Shown: positions 42,892 to 51,332 of the stretch, in pieces
Layout: each line of letters starts with the position of its first letter
How positions within the stretch are numbered: the first letter of the stretch is position 1
The notes under the pieces: generated by a model
The model's database searches: none
What the model was told of the DNA's origin: nothing
What the model saw: the letters and a program-made list of their open reading frames with translations, nothing else
Source: Rhizobium sp. R634
GTDB lineage: Bacteria; Pseudomonadota; Alphaproteobacteria; Rhizobiales; Rhizobiaceae
NCBI RefSeq assembly: GCF_002211305.1
Contig: NZ_LOKW01000023.1
Span: 310,001-374,000, forward strand
Direction of reading: 5' to 3'
DNA: 64,000 nucleotides
Made by a program: the position numbers and the translations under genes

Positions 42892-43776
42892 GTGGGGATC
42901 CTTCCAATAATTCAGCCCGAACGGATGAAGAAGTCACAAGGGGAAACCATCCTTCACCAACAGGGCCTCTGGAGCCATGCCCGCGCCGATATCGTTCGTC
43001 GGCGCGGTCTGGGGCGACAGGTTATCGACGTTGTCGCGGACGATCACCTGATCTTCCTCAACATAAGGGGTACTGCGGCATCCGGCGAAAACTTTCTGGA
43101 CGGACGAAGAGTCGAGTTCAGTCCGCGGCCGGACGGCTCGCTCGTTTATATTCCCCCCGGTTGCCATTGGACCGGTTGGGACGAAGGGGATGCTGAGGGT
43201 TGTTATCTTATGATAACCATGACGCGGGACTTCTTTTTCAACCTCGCGATCAAGCTGCCCCGCGCCGGCACCTTACGTCCGGAACTTGGATTTAGAGATC
43301 TGCCGATCCAATGCTTGGCGCGGCAGATTGCCGGAGAACTTTCACACGACGATTCCATGGGGAGTCTGATCGTTGAAGGGCATCTTGCGGCTATCTTCGG
43401 ACTTCTGCAGCGCCGCTCCGGTACATCTGGCAGAGTATCTCGAGGAGGATTGGCGCCTACGGTTCTCAAGCGAGTGATAGGGCGAATCGAAGCTCATATC
43501 GATCGGCCTCCGAGCGTGCGCGCTCTGGCCGAAGAGGCGGGATTGACCTACGAGCATTTTTCCCGCGCTTTCAAGCAGTCGCAAGGCTCGACGCCCTATG
43601 GGTTCTATAATCAGCGCCGTCTTGAACGTGCGACCGACCTTCTCCGCACGACTGCGATGAGCGTGACCGAGATCGCGATTGCTTGTGGCTACGCCAGCGG
43701 GAGCCACCTCTCGACCAGATTTCGCCGGGAGACGGGATTTTCACCCGCCGAGTACCGGGCACTCTGGAAGGAATAG
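42892..43776 (+). CDS. AraC-family transcriptional regulator
   Basis: A 294-residue protein from GTG 42892 (GAGGAG 11 bp upstream); ATG 42925 is an alternative start. The N-terminal 180 residues are a cupin-like ligand domain (SLVYIPPGCHWTGW); the C-terminal 100 residues carry the two AraC helix-turn-helix motifs: PPSVRALAEEAGLTYEHFSRAFKQSQG and SVTEIAIACGYASGSHLSTRFRRETGFSPAEYR. It probably senses a metabolite linked to the divergent methyltransferase and the exporter downstream. Siderophore loci often have such regulators, but the ligand is unknown. Confidence 0.9.
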   Translation: MGILPIIQPERMKKSQGETILHQQGLWSHARADIVRRRGLGRQVIDVVADDHLIFLNIRGTAASGENFLDGRRVEFSPRPDGSLVYIPPGCHWTGWDEGDAEGCYLMITMTRDFFFNLAIKLPRAGTLRPELGFRDLPIQCLARQIAGELSHDDSMGSLIVEGHLAAIFGLLQRRSGTSGRVSRGGLAPTVLKRVIGRIEAHIDRPPSVRALAEEAGLTYEHFSRAFKQSQGSTPYGFYNQRRLERATDLLRTTAMSVTEIAIACGYASGSHLSTRFRRETGFSPAEYRALWKE

Positions 43777-43867
43777 GTGGTTCTGGACAAGAGATAATAT
43801 CAAATTCATGAAAGCCGCCAGCTATTCAGAGGAATAACATGTCCTCACGAACCTGCCAGTAGGGAGT

Positions 43868-45100
43868 GTGGATGAAGTGGGCGCGACAGAAAGCAGTTGC
43901 ATTGGGTGTTATGCCTCTCGCGGCGTCTATCTCTTCTGTGTTCTGGCGTCGGCCACCGGCCGCAATGTCTACTTTGTGCTGGCGGCATGGGTTGCGACAG
44001 ATGTCAGCAAGAGCGCGAGCGCTCTCGCCATCCTTTTGGCGCTCGGCAGTGCCGCTGAGTTGCTCACCAGCAATATTGGTGGGGTTCTAGTTGATCGATT
44101 TGATCGTCGCTTCGTCTGTATCGCTTGCGATTTATCCAGATTGATCCTCATATTTTCAACGGGCATTGGTCTCTCGTTCGGTGACCCACTTGGTGTTCTT
44201 TGCCTATCGTGGACCACCTTCGCGTTCCTCGACAGAACCCATTCGACTGCGCTGCAGGCCATCATTCCTGACATCGTTCGTCCTAAGAACCTCACTTCAT
44301 TCAATTCGGCGTCTTATATTGCGATGCAGGCGGGCAATCTCATCGCCGCCATCGTCACCGGGTACAGCTTAGCTGGCATCGGCATGAATCTGACGTCGAT
44401 CCTGCCTGGCGCCTTTTTCGGCCTATCACTGTTGGGGCTGCTGGCACTCGGCCGACAGCCGCTTTCTCGTTCTCGATCGGATTTGCAGGCAAAGAGCATT
44501 CGTCGGATGGATCTGTTGCCGACGACCTTTGTCGTTCACTCACTGAAGGCCATCGCCGTCATGTACGCGTTGACCTATGCGATGGGCATGCTTGTGAGTG
44601 TATTGGGCGCCGCATATGTCACCCGTGAACTCAAGGGGTCGGCGCTCGAGTTCGGTTATCTCGAGGCAGGTTGGGCCCTCGGTTCGATCGCGGGGTGTTC
44701 AGTCCTTCTTCTCAGAAGGGCGCGTCCGCGACGGCAGAGCATCCTCTTCCAGTCGGCGCTCGCCGGCGTAGTCCTGTTGGGCTTTCCTGTTTTCCAGAGC
44801 TTTTTGTCCACGCTCGTCCAAATGCTGTTGCTTGGCTTCTGCTACAACGTCACCCGGATTTTAATCGATGTACGGGTTCAATCGACTGTTTCGATCGACA
44901 TTTTGGGGCGGGCGCGAAGCCAGATCCACACGATCTGTGTTTCGATAGGGCTTCTTGCTTACGGCATCATCGCGACCATCGGAGACGCAATTCCACCTTC
45001 GGGGATTTTTGGCCTCTTCGGGGCGCTGATGGTGGCCGTCGCGCTCTTCTTTCGTTTCAGTATGGATCGGGGAGCGCCGGTGGAAAGCCGGTTCGTCTGA
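43868..45100 (+). CDS. MFS exporter
   Basis: A 410-residue major facilitator protein, start GTG 43868 (GTG 43877, with AGGGAG better spaced, is an alternative). About 12 hydrophobic segments are seen, from GVYLFCVLASATGRNVYFVLAAWVA to the final IFGLFGALMVAVALFFRF. The motif ILLALGSAAELLTSNIGGVLVDRFDRR (loop 2-3, R/D-rich) fits the EntS/DHA3-like group that exports siderophores and drugs. It ends two bp before the 468-residue gene, so they are co-transcribed. Confidence 0.85.
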   Translation: MDEVGATESSCIGCYASRGVYLFCVLASATGRNVYFVLAAWVATDVSKSASALAILLALGSAAELLTSNIGGVLVDRFDRRFVCIACDLSRLILIFSTGIGLSFGDPLGVLCLSWTTFAFLDRTHSTALQAIIPDIVRPKNLTSFNSASYIAMQAGNLIAAIVTGYSLAGIGMNLTSILPGAFFGLSLLGLLALGRQPLSRSRSDLQAKSIRRMDLLPTTFVVHSLKAIAVMYALTYAMGMLVSVLGAAYVTRELKGSALEFGYLEAGWALGSIAGCSVLLLRRARPRRQSILFQSALAGVVLLGFPVFQSFLSTLVQMLLLGFCYNVTRILIDVRVQSTVSIDILGRARSQIHTICVSIGLLAYGIIATIGDAIPPSGIFGLFGALMVAVALFFRFSMDRGAPVESRFV

Positions 45101-45102
45101 GG

Positions 45103-46509
45103 ATGGAGACGTCGCCCAATACCGAATTGGTATCAAAAGGTGAGGTGTTGGCCCTCATTTTTGATTTGTTCCCTTGGTTGCGTCAGTTTCAGCAGGCATC
45201 GCTGAACGACTATGCAAAGACGGCGTTCACGGTGGGATCGGAGCCATCGGGTTGCGTCGCGCGCAGCCAGGCAATGTCTTTATTGCGCTCACACGTGGGG
45301 GCCGTCGCGCAACGTCAGGGTTATTCAGCAGAAGCCGTGTCGAGCTTTCAAACCGAAATTGAATCCGCACCGGTGCTGCAGAGTGGCCCCCATCTCCACC
45401 TGTTGATCGAGCCGGACGCGTTTTACACCCATCTGTTCTCCCTGATGGGACTTCGCGCGCATGGCAGGACATCCTATATCTCCTACGCTTGCTCGACAGT
45501 GAAGTTTGTGGAGCGCGGTCGCAAGGGTCCGGCCTGGCTCCACGTCGATGGTGATGCAGTCAATGTCTTCGGCCTGTCCCGCAGCAAGATGATCCCCTAC
45601 AGCATCCTTGGCAGAAACGGCTGCTACAGTTTTCATCTTCAAAACGTGGACAAGCCCGGTCGTGACTCGGAGGCAATTTCGAGCTTGCGGGACCTTTTGC
45701 CCCGTGGCGAATTCCAGTCGGCGGCAGAGGCGATCAAAGCGGCAAATCTTGGCCTCTGGAAGCGACATTTTGACAGCCAGGTAGACTTTCTTCAGCTTGA
45801 CGATAGCGACATTGCCGATCTGGTCGCGGACCACCTTTCCGATGGTCGGTCCTGGCTGCGAGGCTCGCTGATCGAGGACCGAGCATTCGCGATGCGCCTC
45901 ATCCATTGCATCGATCAACTCGCTGATTCGGCTTGGCGAGGTTGGCTGAAAAACTCGACTCATTTTTTCTGGGGCTGCACTGAAGGACGGCTTTTTCCGC
46001 TTTTGCTGGATGGCCGGTTCCTCCGGTCGAAAGCGCCCGAAGATGTCCGTGTTGAATTCTCGCCGGCAAGTCTTGTGGAGGCCTTGAGAACTGGCCGGAT
46101 CGTGCCGAACCTTCTGCTGATGTTCATCGTAACGTCGATCCTGCCTGGCGTGCGTGTCCTAGGTGGAAGTCGGCATACGATCTATTATCCGTTGATGCGC
46201 TGGGCATTCTGCGAGGCGTTGAGGAGCAACCATCGTGACACACAGCTTCTCAACGCCCTGTCAAACGACGAACGGCCGGGGGTTTGGGGCCATCGCATCA
46301 TCTCCTCGCCGTGCGAGCCGTTTTCGCTGCTGAATGCAGTTAGCCGCGGGGGTGTTGCAACGCTTCTCGAGCAGTTCGGCAAGATGAGCATTATCGACGC
46401 CTGCGGGCCCTTTTCCAGCTTCACCCAGGACCCCCTATGGGCGGAGCTTGCGGTGGCATACTCCTCCGGGAGGGTGGGCAGACACTCCTCGCAATGGGCG
46501 TTCCGCTGA
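45103..46509 (+). CDS. Unknown 468-residue protein of the methyltransferase/MFS cassette
   Basis: ATG 45103 lies two bp after the MFS stop. The protein is soluble and of no family I recognise. Distinctive blocks are HLHLLIEPDAFYTHLFSLMG, SYISYACSTVKFVERGRKGPAWLHV, GLSRSKMIPYSILGRNG, DLLPRGEFQSAAEAIKAA, LLDGRFLRSKAPEDVRVEFSP, and GGSRHTIYYPLMRW. A Ser-Arg-Lys pair and several conserved-looking His, Asp and Tyr suggest an enzyme. Tight coupling to an exporter and proximity to a methyltransferase suggest a biosynthetic step for an exported small molecule. This is inference. Confidence 0.6.
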   Translation: METSPNTELVSKGEVLALIFDLFPWLRQFQQASLNDYAKTAFTVGSEPSGCVARSQAMSLLRSHVGAVAQRQGYSAEAVSSFQTEIESAPVLQSGPHLHLLIEPDAFYTHLFSLMGLRAHGRTSYISYACSTVKFVERGRKGPAWLHVDGDAVNVFGLSRSKMIPYSILGRNGCYSFHLQNVDKPGRDSEAISSLRDLLPRGEFQSAAEAIKAANLGLWKRHFDSQVDFLQLDDSDIADLVADHLSDGRSWLRGSLIEDRAFAMRLIHCIDQLADSAWRGWLKNSTHFFWGCTEGRLFPLLLDGRFLRSKAPEDVRVEFSPASLVEALRTGRIVPNLLLMFIVTSILPGVRVLGGSRHTIYYPLMRWAFCEALRSNHRDTQLLNALSNDERPGVWGHRIISSPCEPFSLLNAVSRGGVATLLEQFGKMSIIDACGPFSSFTQDPLWAELAVAYSSGRVGRHSSQWAFR

Positions 46510-46677
46510 TCGCACCTCCTTTGGTTTTCTGACCACTTTACCGCCCGAAGCGTGACCTCTCGCTTTCGACTCAAGCGTCCCGCGTGTAGAGCGAAGCTAT
46601 TGAATCTTGTGAAGAATTTGGTTGCGCGTCGAGCGGCTTTCAACTATTCTTTCCAGTGGGGCAGTACGCGCTGTCCC
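46510..46677. other. Gap after the 468-residue gene
   Basis: No gene recognised; leads into the structured stretch at 46678. Confidence 0.3.
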
Positions 46678-46890
46678 GGGGTGTGGAAACCCCTACAAGC
46701 GGTTGGTGTCGGCCGATTCGGCACCACACTCCTTGACCTTCGGTCGAGGAGCCTGTGGCGTATGTCCAGGTTCCTCGGAACTAAAGGCCACAGGACCGTC
46801 TTGTACGGTTTCCAACTCCCCGATCAGTGGGTTTAGCGAGTTATTCCGCGGGGGCGCACCGCGTGAAACTCTCCACACGGGGTATTCACC
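46678..46890 (+). ncRNA. Densely structured non-coding stretch upstream of the XRE gene
   Basis: Successive perfect stems: GGGG/CCCC around 46678-46693; GTGTGG (46681-46686) / CCACAC (46724-46729) enclosing GGTGTCGG...CGGCACC; CTCCT-T-GACC-TTC-GGTC-G-AGGAG (46729-46751); CCTGTGGC (46752-46759) / GCCACAGG (46787-46794) enclosing GTTCC-TC-GGAAC; ACCGT-CTTGT-ACGGT (46795-46809). This density of hairpins points to a folded RNA, either a leader of the XRE gene (46891) or an independent RNA. No family was recognised. Confidence 0.45.
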
Positions 46891-47376
46891 ATGAAGCGCT
46901 ATTCAGCAGCCCAGGTCCGGACTTCGAGGCCTGCGCAAACCCAACAGTCGAATATTGCACGCGAGTCGGTGCATCCAGTCGATCGACATGTCGGACAGCA
47001 GATCCGTATGCGCCGAATGCAGTCGAATGTGTCCCTGGGGGATCTCGGCGCCGGCATTGGGGTCAGCTTGCAGCAGGTGCAAAAATATGAAAGCGGCAAG
47101 AACCGCGTCAGCGCTTCGATGCTCTACGAGCTTGCAAATTGCCTCAAGATCCCTGTCTCGAGGTTCTTCGAGGGTCTTCCAGATCCCGAAACCACTCAGG
47201 ACCAGCAATTCACAATAGAGATCGATGAGAAGATTGCCTACATTTCCACCGCGCAGGGACGGCGTCTGATTGAAGACGTTTTGCTCCTTTCCCCGCGAGT
47301 GCGCACTCGCGTCGCTGCCCTCGTCAGCTCGCTTGTCGACGAAGAGTTGGAAGAACAGAACAACGTTTCTCGCTAA
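46891..47376 (+). CDS. XRE-family helix-turn-helix regulator
   Basis: A 161-residue protein. The HTH_3 domain spans about 30-85: VGQQIRMRRMQSNVSLGDLGAGIGVSLQQVQKYESGKNRVSASMLYELANCLKIPVSRFFEG, the standard Cro/C1 pattern common in rhizobial SinR-like regulators. The C-terminal 70 residues (DEKIAYISTAQGRRLIEDVLLLSPRVRTRVAALVSSLVDEE) are a helical extension likely for dimerisation. The 30 residues before the HTH are Gln/Ser/Arg-rich and may be an over-extended start. Its target is not evident. Confidence 0.88.
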   Translation: MKRYSAAQVRTSRPAQTQQSNIARESVHPVDRHVGQQIRMRRMQSNVSLGDLGAGIGVSLQQVQKYESGKNRVSASMLYELANCLKIPVSRFFEGLPDPETTQDQQFTIEIDEKIAYISTAQGRRLIEDVLLLSPRVRTRVAALVSSLVDEELEEQNNVSR

Positions 47377-47458
47377 AAAGAGACAACAAGAGCGGCGGTT
47401 GCAGATTTGGTCAGCGGTTCGCAGAGTTCTCGCCACGTGCTGCAGGTCTATCCCGCAT

Positions 47459-48693
47459 CTAAAGAGCGATCTGGCCGACGTTCTTCTCTCGTTCAAGCAC
47501 AGTGCCAAAACCGGCACTGCGGTCGGCAAGATCGTCAAAAATATCTGCCGCCGTTCTGCCATCGGCAAGCACAGGGAAGGGGAGGCGATCGCGGGCAGGA
47601 TTCGATAGGGCCTCAGTTCCACCGATCACAATGGGACGTAAGCGTGCATTTTCCAGCCGTCCGCCAGATCCAAAGTTGCAGGTCGCGATGACGCTCCTCC
47701 ACACTTCTGGCGGGCTCCATTCCTGTTCGTCTTTTTCCGTATGGAAGAGGAAGTTGCCAAGGCCGTAGAAAATCGGCGTATTCCGATATATCTCAATCGC
47801 TTGAAGGACCGGTGCGCCATGGCTGACGAAGAGGCCTGCGCCGGCATTCACGCAATCATGCGCAAATTCCGGACCCAGTCGGGGACTTGCTGCCAGTTCG
47901 GCTCCCAATGGTGATGATGCAAATATACGATGACGAATGTGTCGCGGCCCGCTTCTTCCGCGATCGCCGAAAGGTGAGCCCGGGCGCTGTGCCGGTCCAC
48001 CACGATGCGGCGAGCGGTCTCGTCTGATCTCCGAAACACGGTTCCATAGAAATCAATTTCGTCTTGGCCCTGAAGATCCGGCGGATCCTCCGGCTGGGCA
48101 TAATTGGCGCGCTCCAAAGGCGAACTTAGAAGATGTTCCTGAATGGAGCGAACCAGGTTGAAGGTTCCCGTTTCCAAGTCGAACACCCTGGAGACCTTCA
48201 GCCTATTGATGCCGGGCCTTGCTATCCTGTCCTGACTTGCGTCCTCGGCGTACATGAAAGACGGGCCCGGCCCGGCATCCATGGCAATGAGGGCAACACT
48301 CCGGGATCCGAACGTCATTTTCTGTGCCGTGGAAGCATGATGCTTGTTATGGCCGATGCCGGCATGCAGGAAATTGTGTGCCGCAACCTCCTCCAGCGTC
48401 GACAGGATCCCCGGCGGTCCGAGATCGAAGGCATGGTTGTTTGCCAGCGCCAGGCTGTTAAAGCCAAGCTCCTTCAATGCAGGCAAAACCTCCGGCGCCG
48501 CGGCGCCGAAATAGCGGCCTTTGAGCGGCCATCCACCATGACGACCATAGATGGTCGTCTCGAGATTGGTGAAGGCGACATCGCTTGCTTTGAGGATCTC
48601 CGCGATTTCAGCGAGCCGTGGATCGCTGATCGCTCGAAGATCATGACGAATGAGCGACTGGCCGGTGACAGCAATGGAAAAGGGTGCGGACAT
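47459..48693 (-). pseudogene. CapA/PgsA-like (poly-gamma-glutamate capsule) gene with one frameshift
   Basis: Reading from ATG 48693 the first 280 residues show the CapA metallophosphatase-like domain: FTNLETTIYGRHGGWPLKG, LALANNHAFDLG, HAGIGHN, ALIAMDAGPG and VIVYLHHHHWEPN. At 47869-47872 the frame is lost in WVRN; one added G in the CCGG run gives WVREFAHDCVNAGAGLFVSHGAPVLQAIEIYRNTPIFYGLGNFLF, the rest of the family, down to 47459. CapA proteins act in poly-gamma-glutamate or cell-wall metabolism. It is the last gene of the ABC transporter operon. One base deletion (or sequencing error) makes the present copy a pseudogene. Confidence 0.8.
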
Positions 48694-48772
48694 ATGGTCT
48701 GCCTTCGATTTTGGGACGGCCGATTGCTCACGCGCTGTGGCTTCGGGGGAAATGCGGTCGTAGAGCCAGCGT

Positions 48773-49615
48773 CTAGTTTGATGTACGCGGCGAAACGTCG
48801 ATCTTGAACCACTGCTCGCTCAGCCGCCTCAAGGTACCGTCTCTCGTGGCGGCGTCGATGGCACTATCGAACGCCGCAACGAGTTCCCTGTCGTCTTGCC
48901 GAAGCCCGACGCCGACACCCGGGCCCCACAAGCCACCGGAGAGCTGCGGGCCGTAGAGCGTTGCAATCCCGCCATCGTTGCTGTCGAGAAAGGCTTTCCA
49001 CGTGAAATAGTCGGCAAGGCCGCCGTCGATGCGCTCAGCCACGAGATCGAGATGCATGTTGTCCTGGGAATCGTAGCTCCTGATCGTCGCGACCTTTCCG
49101 AACAGTTCATTGAGCACCGCTTCCGAATTCGATGATCGCAACACGCCTAGAGTTCTGCCGTTGAGGGCGGTTCGTAGCTCCTCGATCTTTGCCCGCTTTT
49201 CAGAGTCGATGGTGGTGAGATCGAGCGCCGCCGACGTATTCGTCGGCGGAAGATCGAGATCCTTGCGCATGACAAGTTGGTTGAAACCTCCGGCGTAGGG
49301 CTTGGAAAACGCGATCGATTTCTTCCGCTTCTCGGTTATCGCCATGCCCGACATGATCGCATCGAACTTCCCGACGGTGAGCGCCGGTATAATCCCGTCC
49401 CAGTCTTGAGGCACGAAAGTGCATTCGATCTTCATCCTCCGGCAAAGATCACGGCCAACGTCGATGTCAAAGCCGGCGAGTTCCCCTTCGGGGGTGATTG
49501 CATTCCAAGGCGGCGAAGCACCTTCAGAGGCGATTGTCAGTGTCTTCCTGTCCACTGCTCCGGAGTTGTTGGCACAGACGACAAGAGATAGGGCAAGCAG
49601 AAGTGTTCGTTTCAC
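48773..49615 (-). CDS. Amino acid/opine ABC transporter periplasmic binding protein
   Basis: A 280-residue SBP_bac_3 protein with signal peptide (MKRTLLLALSLVVCANNSGA). LTIASEGASPPWNAITPEGELAGFDIDVGRDLCRRMKIECTFVPQDWDGIIPALTVGKFDAIMSGMAITEKRKKSIAFSKPY reads like the octopine/nopaline and lysine-arginine-ornithine binding proteins OccT, NocT and ArgT. The ligand is likely a basic amino acid, opine or related compound. Its start overlaps the upstream permease gene (ATGA). Confidence 0.88.
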   Translation of the reverse strand: MKRTLLLALSLVVCANNSGAVDRKTLTIASEGASPPWNAITPEGELAGFDIDVGRDLCRRMKIECTFVPQDWDGIIPALTVGKFDAIMSGMAITEKRKKSIAFSKPYAGGFNQLVMRKDLDLPPTNTSAALDLTTIDSEKRAKIEELRTALNGRTLGVLRSSNSEAVLNELFGKVATIRSYDSQDNMHLDLVAERIDGGLADYFTWKAFLDSNDGGIATLYGPQLSGGLWGPGVGVGLRQDDRELVAAFDSAIDAATRDGTLRRLSEQWFKIDVSPRTSN

Positions 49616-50421
49616 AACGATGTTCCTTTCATTGCTGTGTTTGATTGTTGGCGTCTGGAATGTGGGCTGGCGTCAAGTTCCGCCTCGAGTCGAGGGGCGG
49701 CTTTCGTCCGATCTTCGAGTGCAGGTTGCGCCGGCGGTCGACGGCTAGCCGTTGGTGTCCAATGTGTCTCCAGGATCTGGAAGCCTTGCGTGATCAAGAG
49801 GGTAAGCAGCAGGTAGAAAGCACCCGCGGCAATGAAGACCTCGTATGGAGCGAATGTCTCCGACACCAGCTGCCGCGCGAGCCCGGTCACCTCAAGCAGC
49901 GTGATCGTGCTTGCAAGGGAGCTTGCCTTCAGCATTCCAACCACCTCATTTGCATAGGCGGGAAGAGCGATCCTGAGGGTCAAAGGGAACACGATGAATC
50001 GGGCAGTCTGGAAACGGGAAAGGCCCAAGGCTTTGGCCGCTTCAATCTGCCCACGCGGGACCGCCTGGATCCCGCCGCGCAGTACTTCCGTCGTATGGGC
50101 AGCGCTGTTCAGGGTGAAAGCGATGAATGCGCACCAGAATGGCTCTCGCATCACTGCCCAGAGAAAGCTTTGGCGGACGAGGGGAAGCTGGCCAATCCCA
50201 TAGTAAATCAGGAAAAGCTGCACCAGCAGCGGCGTGCCGCGAAACGCATAGGTATATGCCAGCACAGGCGCGGAAGCCCACGGATTTGATGATGCCCGTA
50301 GGAAAGCGAGCGGGACAGAAATGGCGAAGCCTGCGGCAAGCGATGCGAATGTCAGAACCAAAGTGAGAAAAAGGCCGCGGGGAAGGGTGAGCAACGCTTC
50401 AAGCGCGATGGTCGTGCTCAT
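49612..50421 (-). CDS. ABC transporter permease (HisM/OccM type)
   Basis: A 269-residue inner-membrane permease with five or so spans and the EAA motif EAAKALGLSRFQTARFIVFPLTLRIALP that docks the ATPase. Similar to OccM/HisM of the polar amino acid family. The C-terminus is unusually long and proline/arginine-rich (TPTASRRPPAQPALEDRTKAAPRLEAELD). It begins four bp after the other permease and ends inside the binding-protein start. Confidence 0.88.
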   Translation of the reverse strand: MSTTIALEALLTLPRGLFLTLVLTFASLAAGFAISVPLAFLRASSNPWASAPVLAYTYAFRGTPLLVQLFLIYYGIGQLPLVRQSFLWAVMREPFWCAFIAFTLNSAAHTTEVLRGGIQAVPRGQIEAAKALGLSRFQTARFIVFPLTLRIALPAYANEVVGMLKASSLASTITLLEVTGLARQLVSETFAPYEVFIAAGAFYLLLTLLITQGFQILETHWTPTASRRPPAQPALEDRTKAAPRLEAELDASPHSRRQQSNTAMKGTSL

Positions 50422-50425
50422 CGCC

Positions 50426-51091
50426 TCAAACTTTCATCGCCGGGAGCGAATAGCGGCGCTCCAAGAGCCGGAACGAAAGCAGGGACAGGCTTGTGAGCGC
50501 AAGGTAGATTCCAGACGCTGCGAGGTAGAAGGGGAGCGGAGCGCGCAGTGAGCCCGCGCCTATATAGGCGACACGCATGACGTCCGTCAGCCCGACGACG
50601 GAAATCAGCGATGTATCCTTCATCAAAGAGATGCAAAGGTTGCAGAATGCCGGCAGAGCGACGGGGATCATCTGAGGAATGATGATCAGAAACCAGATGT
50701 GTAAGTTCGAAAGCCCAAGCGCCGCTGCAGCCTCTCGTTGGCCTGGCGCAACCGCGTTGATCGCTCCACGAAATATCTCCGCTGCGTACCCACTGAACAC
50801 CACGGTCAATGCCGCGACACCGGCCGCAAATGCATTGATCTCGATGTAGCGACCGATAATCGCGCTCAGAAGGGCGGTTCCGCCGAAATACACGAGGAGG
50901 ATAATCAGAAGTTCTGGAACGCCGCGGATAATGCCGGTGTAGGCCCGCATGCACGCTGAAACCGGCTTCCGGTTTGAGTTGCGGAGAATGGCAATAAACA
51001 AACCTAATAGGGTCCCGAGAACGCAGCTCAAGGCAAACACAAAAAGTGTGTTCTTCAATCCGAACAAAAATTGATCCACAAATGCGTACAA
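50426..51091 (-). CDS. ABC transporter permease (HisQ/OccQ type)
   Basis: A 221-residue permease. TTG 51091 is preferred, with GGAG seven bases upstream, over starts further out. EAAAALGLSNLHIWFLIIIPQMIPVALP is the EAA loop; spans such as NTLFVFALSCVLGTLLGLFIAIL and GVAALTVVFSGYAAEIF are evident. It pairs with the permease at 49612. No ATP-binding subunit is encoded in the operon, so the transporter must borrow one. Confidence 0.87.
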   Translation of the reverse strand: MYAFVDQFLFGLKNTLFVFALSCVLGTLLGLFIAILRNSNRKPVSACMRAYTGIIRGVPELLIILLVYFGGTALLSAIIGRYIEINAFAAGVAALTVVFSGYAAEIFRGAINAVAPGQREAAAALGLSNLHIWFLIIIPQMIPVALPAFCNLCISLMKDTSLISVVGLTDVMRVAYIGAGSLRAPLPFYLAASGIYLALTSLSLLSFRLLERRYSLPAMKV

Positions 51092-51332
51092 TGCAACTCT
51101 CCAATATGCTTGTGGGCGTACCAAAATACGAAATATAATCTCCGCGCATTACAGAGAATGCGCCGAGATTTAACCACAGGTAGATTCGATGTATTTTCCT
51201 AACTGGCGCTCTAATTCTGGCGTATCTCGAAAATATACTTTGACTTGCCGTCGTCAATTTATAAGATTCAGGAAGTTTCGATAAGCGCACCTTATGAGGC
51301 GCGTCGCTCTATCACGATCGAGATTCTTGGCC
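51092..51332. promoter_or_regulatory. Divergent promoter region of the ABC operon and its LysR gene
   Basis: About 240 AT-rich bp between the permease start and the LysR start; the LysR protein is expected to act here. No single operator stands out. Confidence 0.45.

Noticed and set aside
46678..46890. Group II intron domains V/VI
   Set aside because: The ACCGT/ACGGT hairpin is suggestive, but the GNRA tetraloop, the bulge of domain V and any intron-encoded reverse transcriptase are missing.
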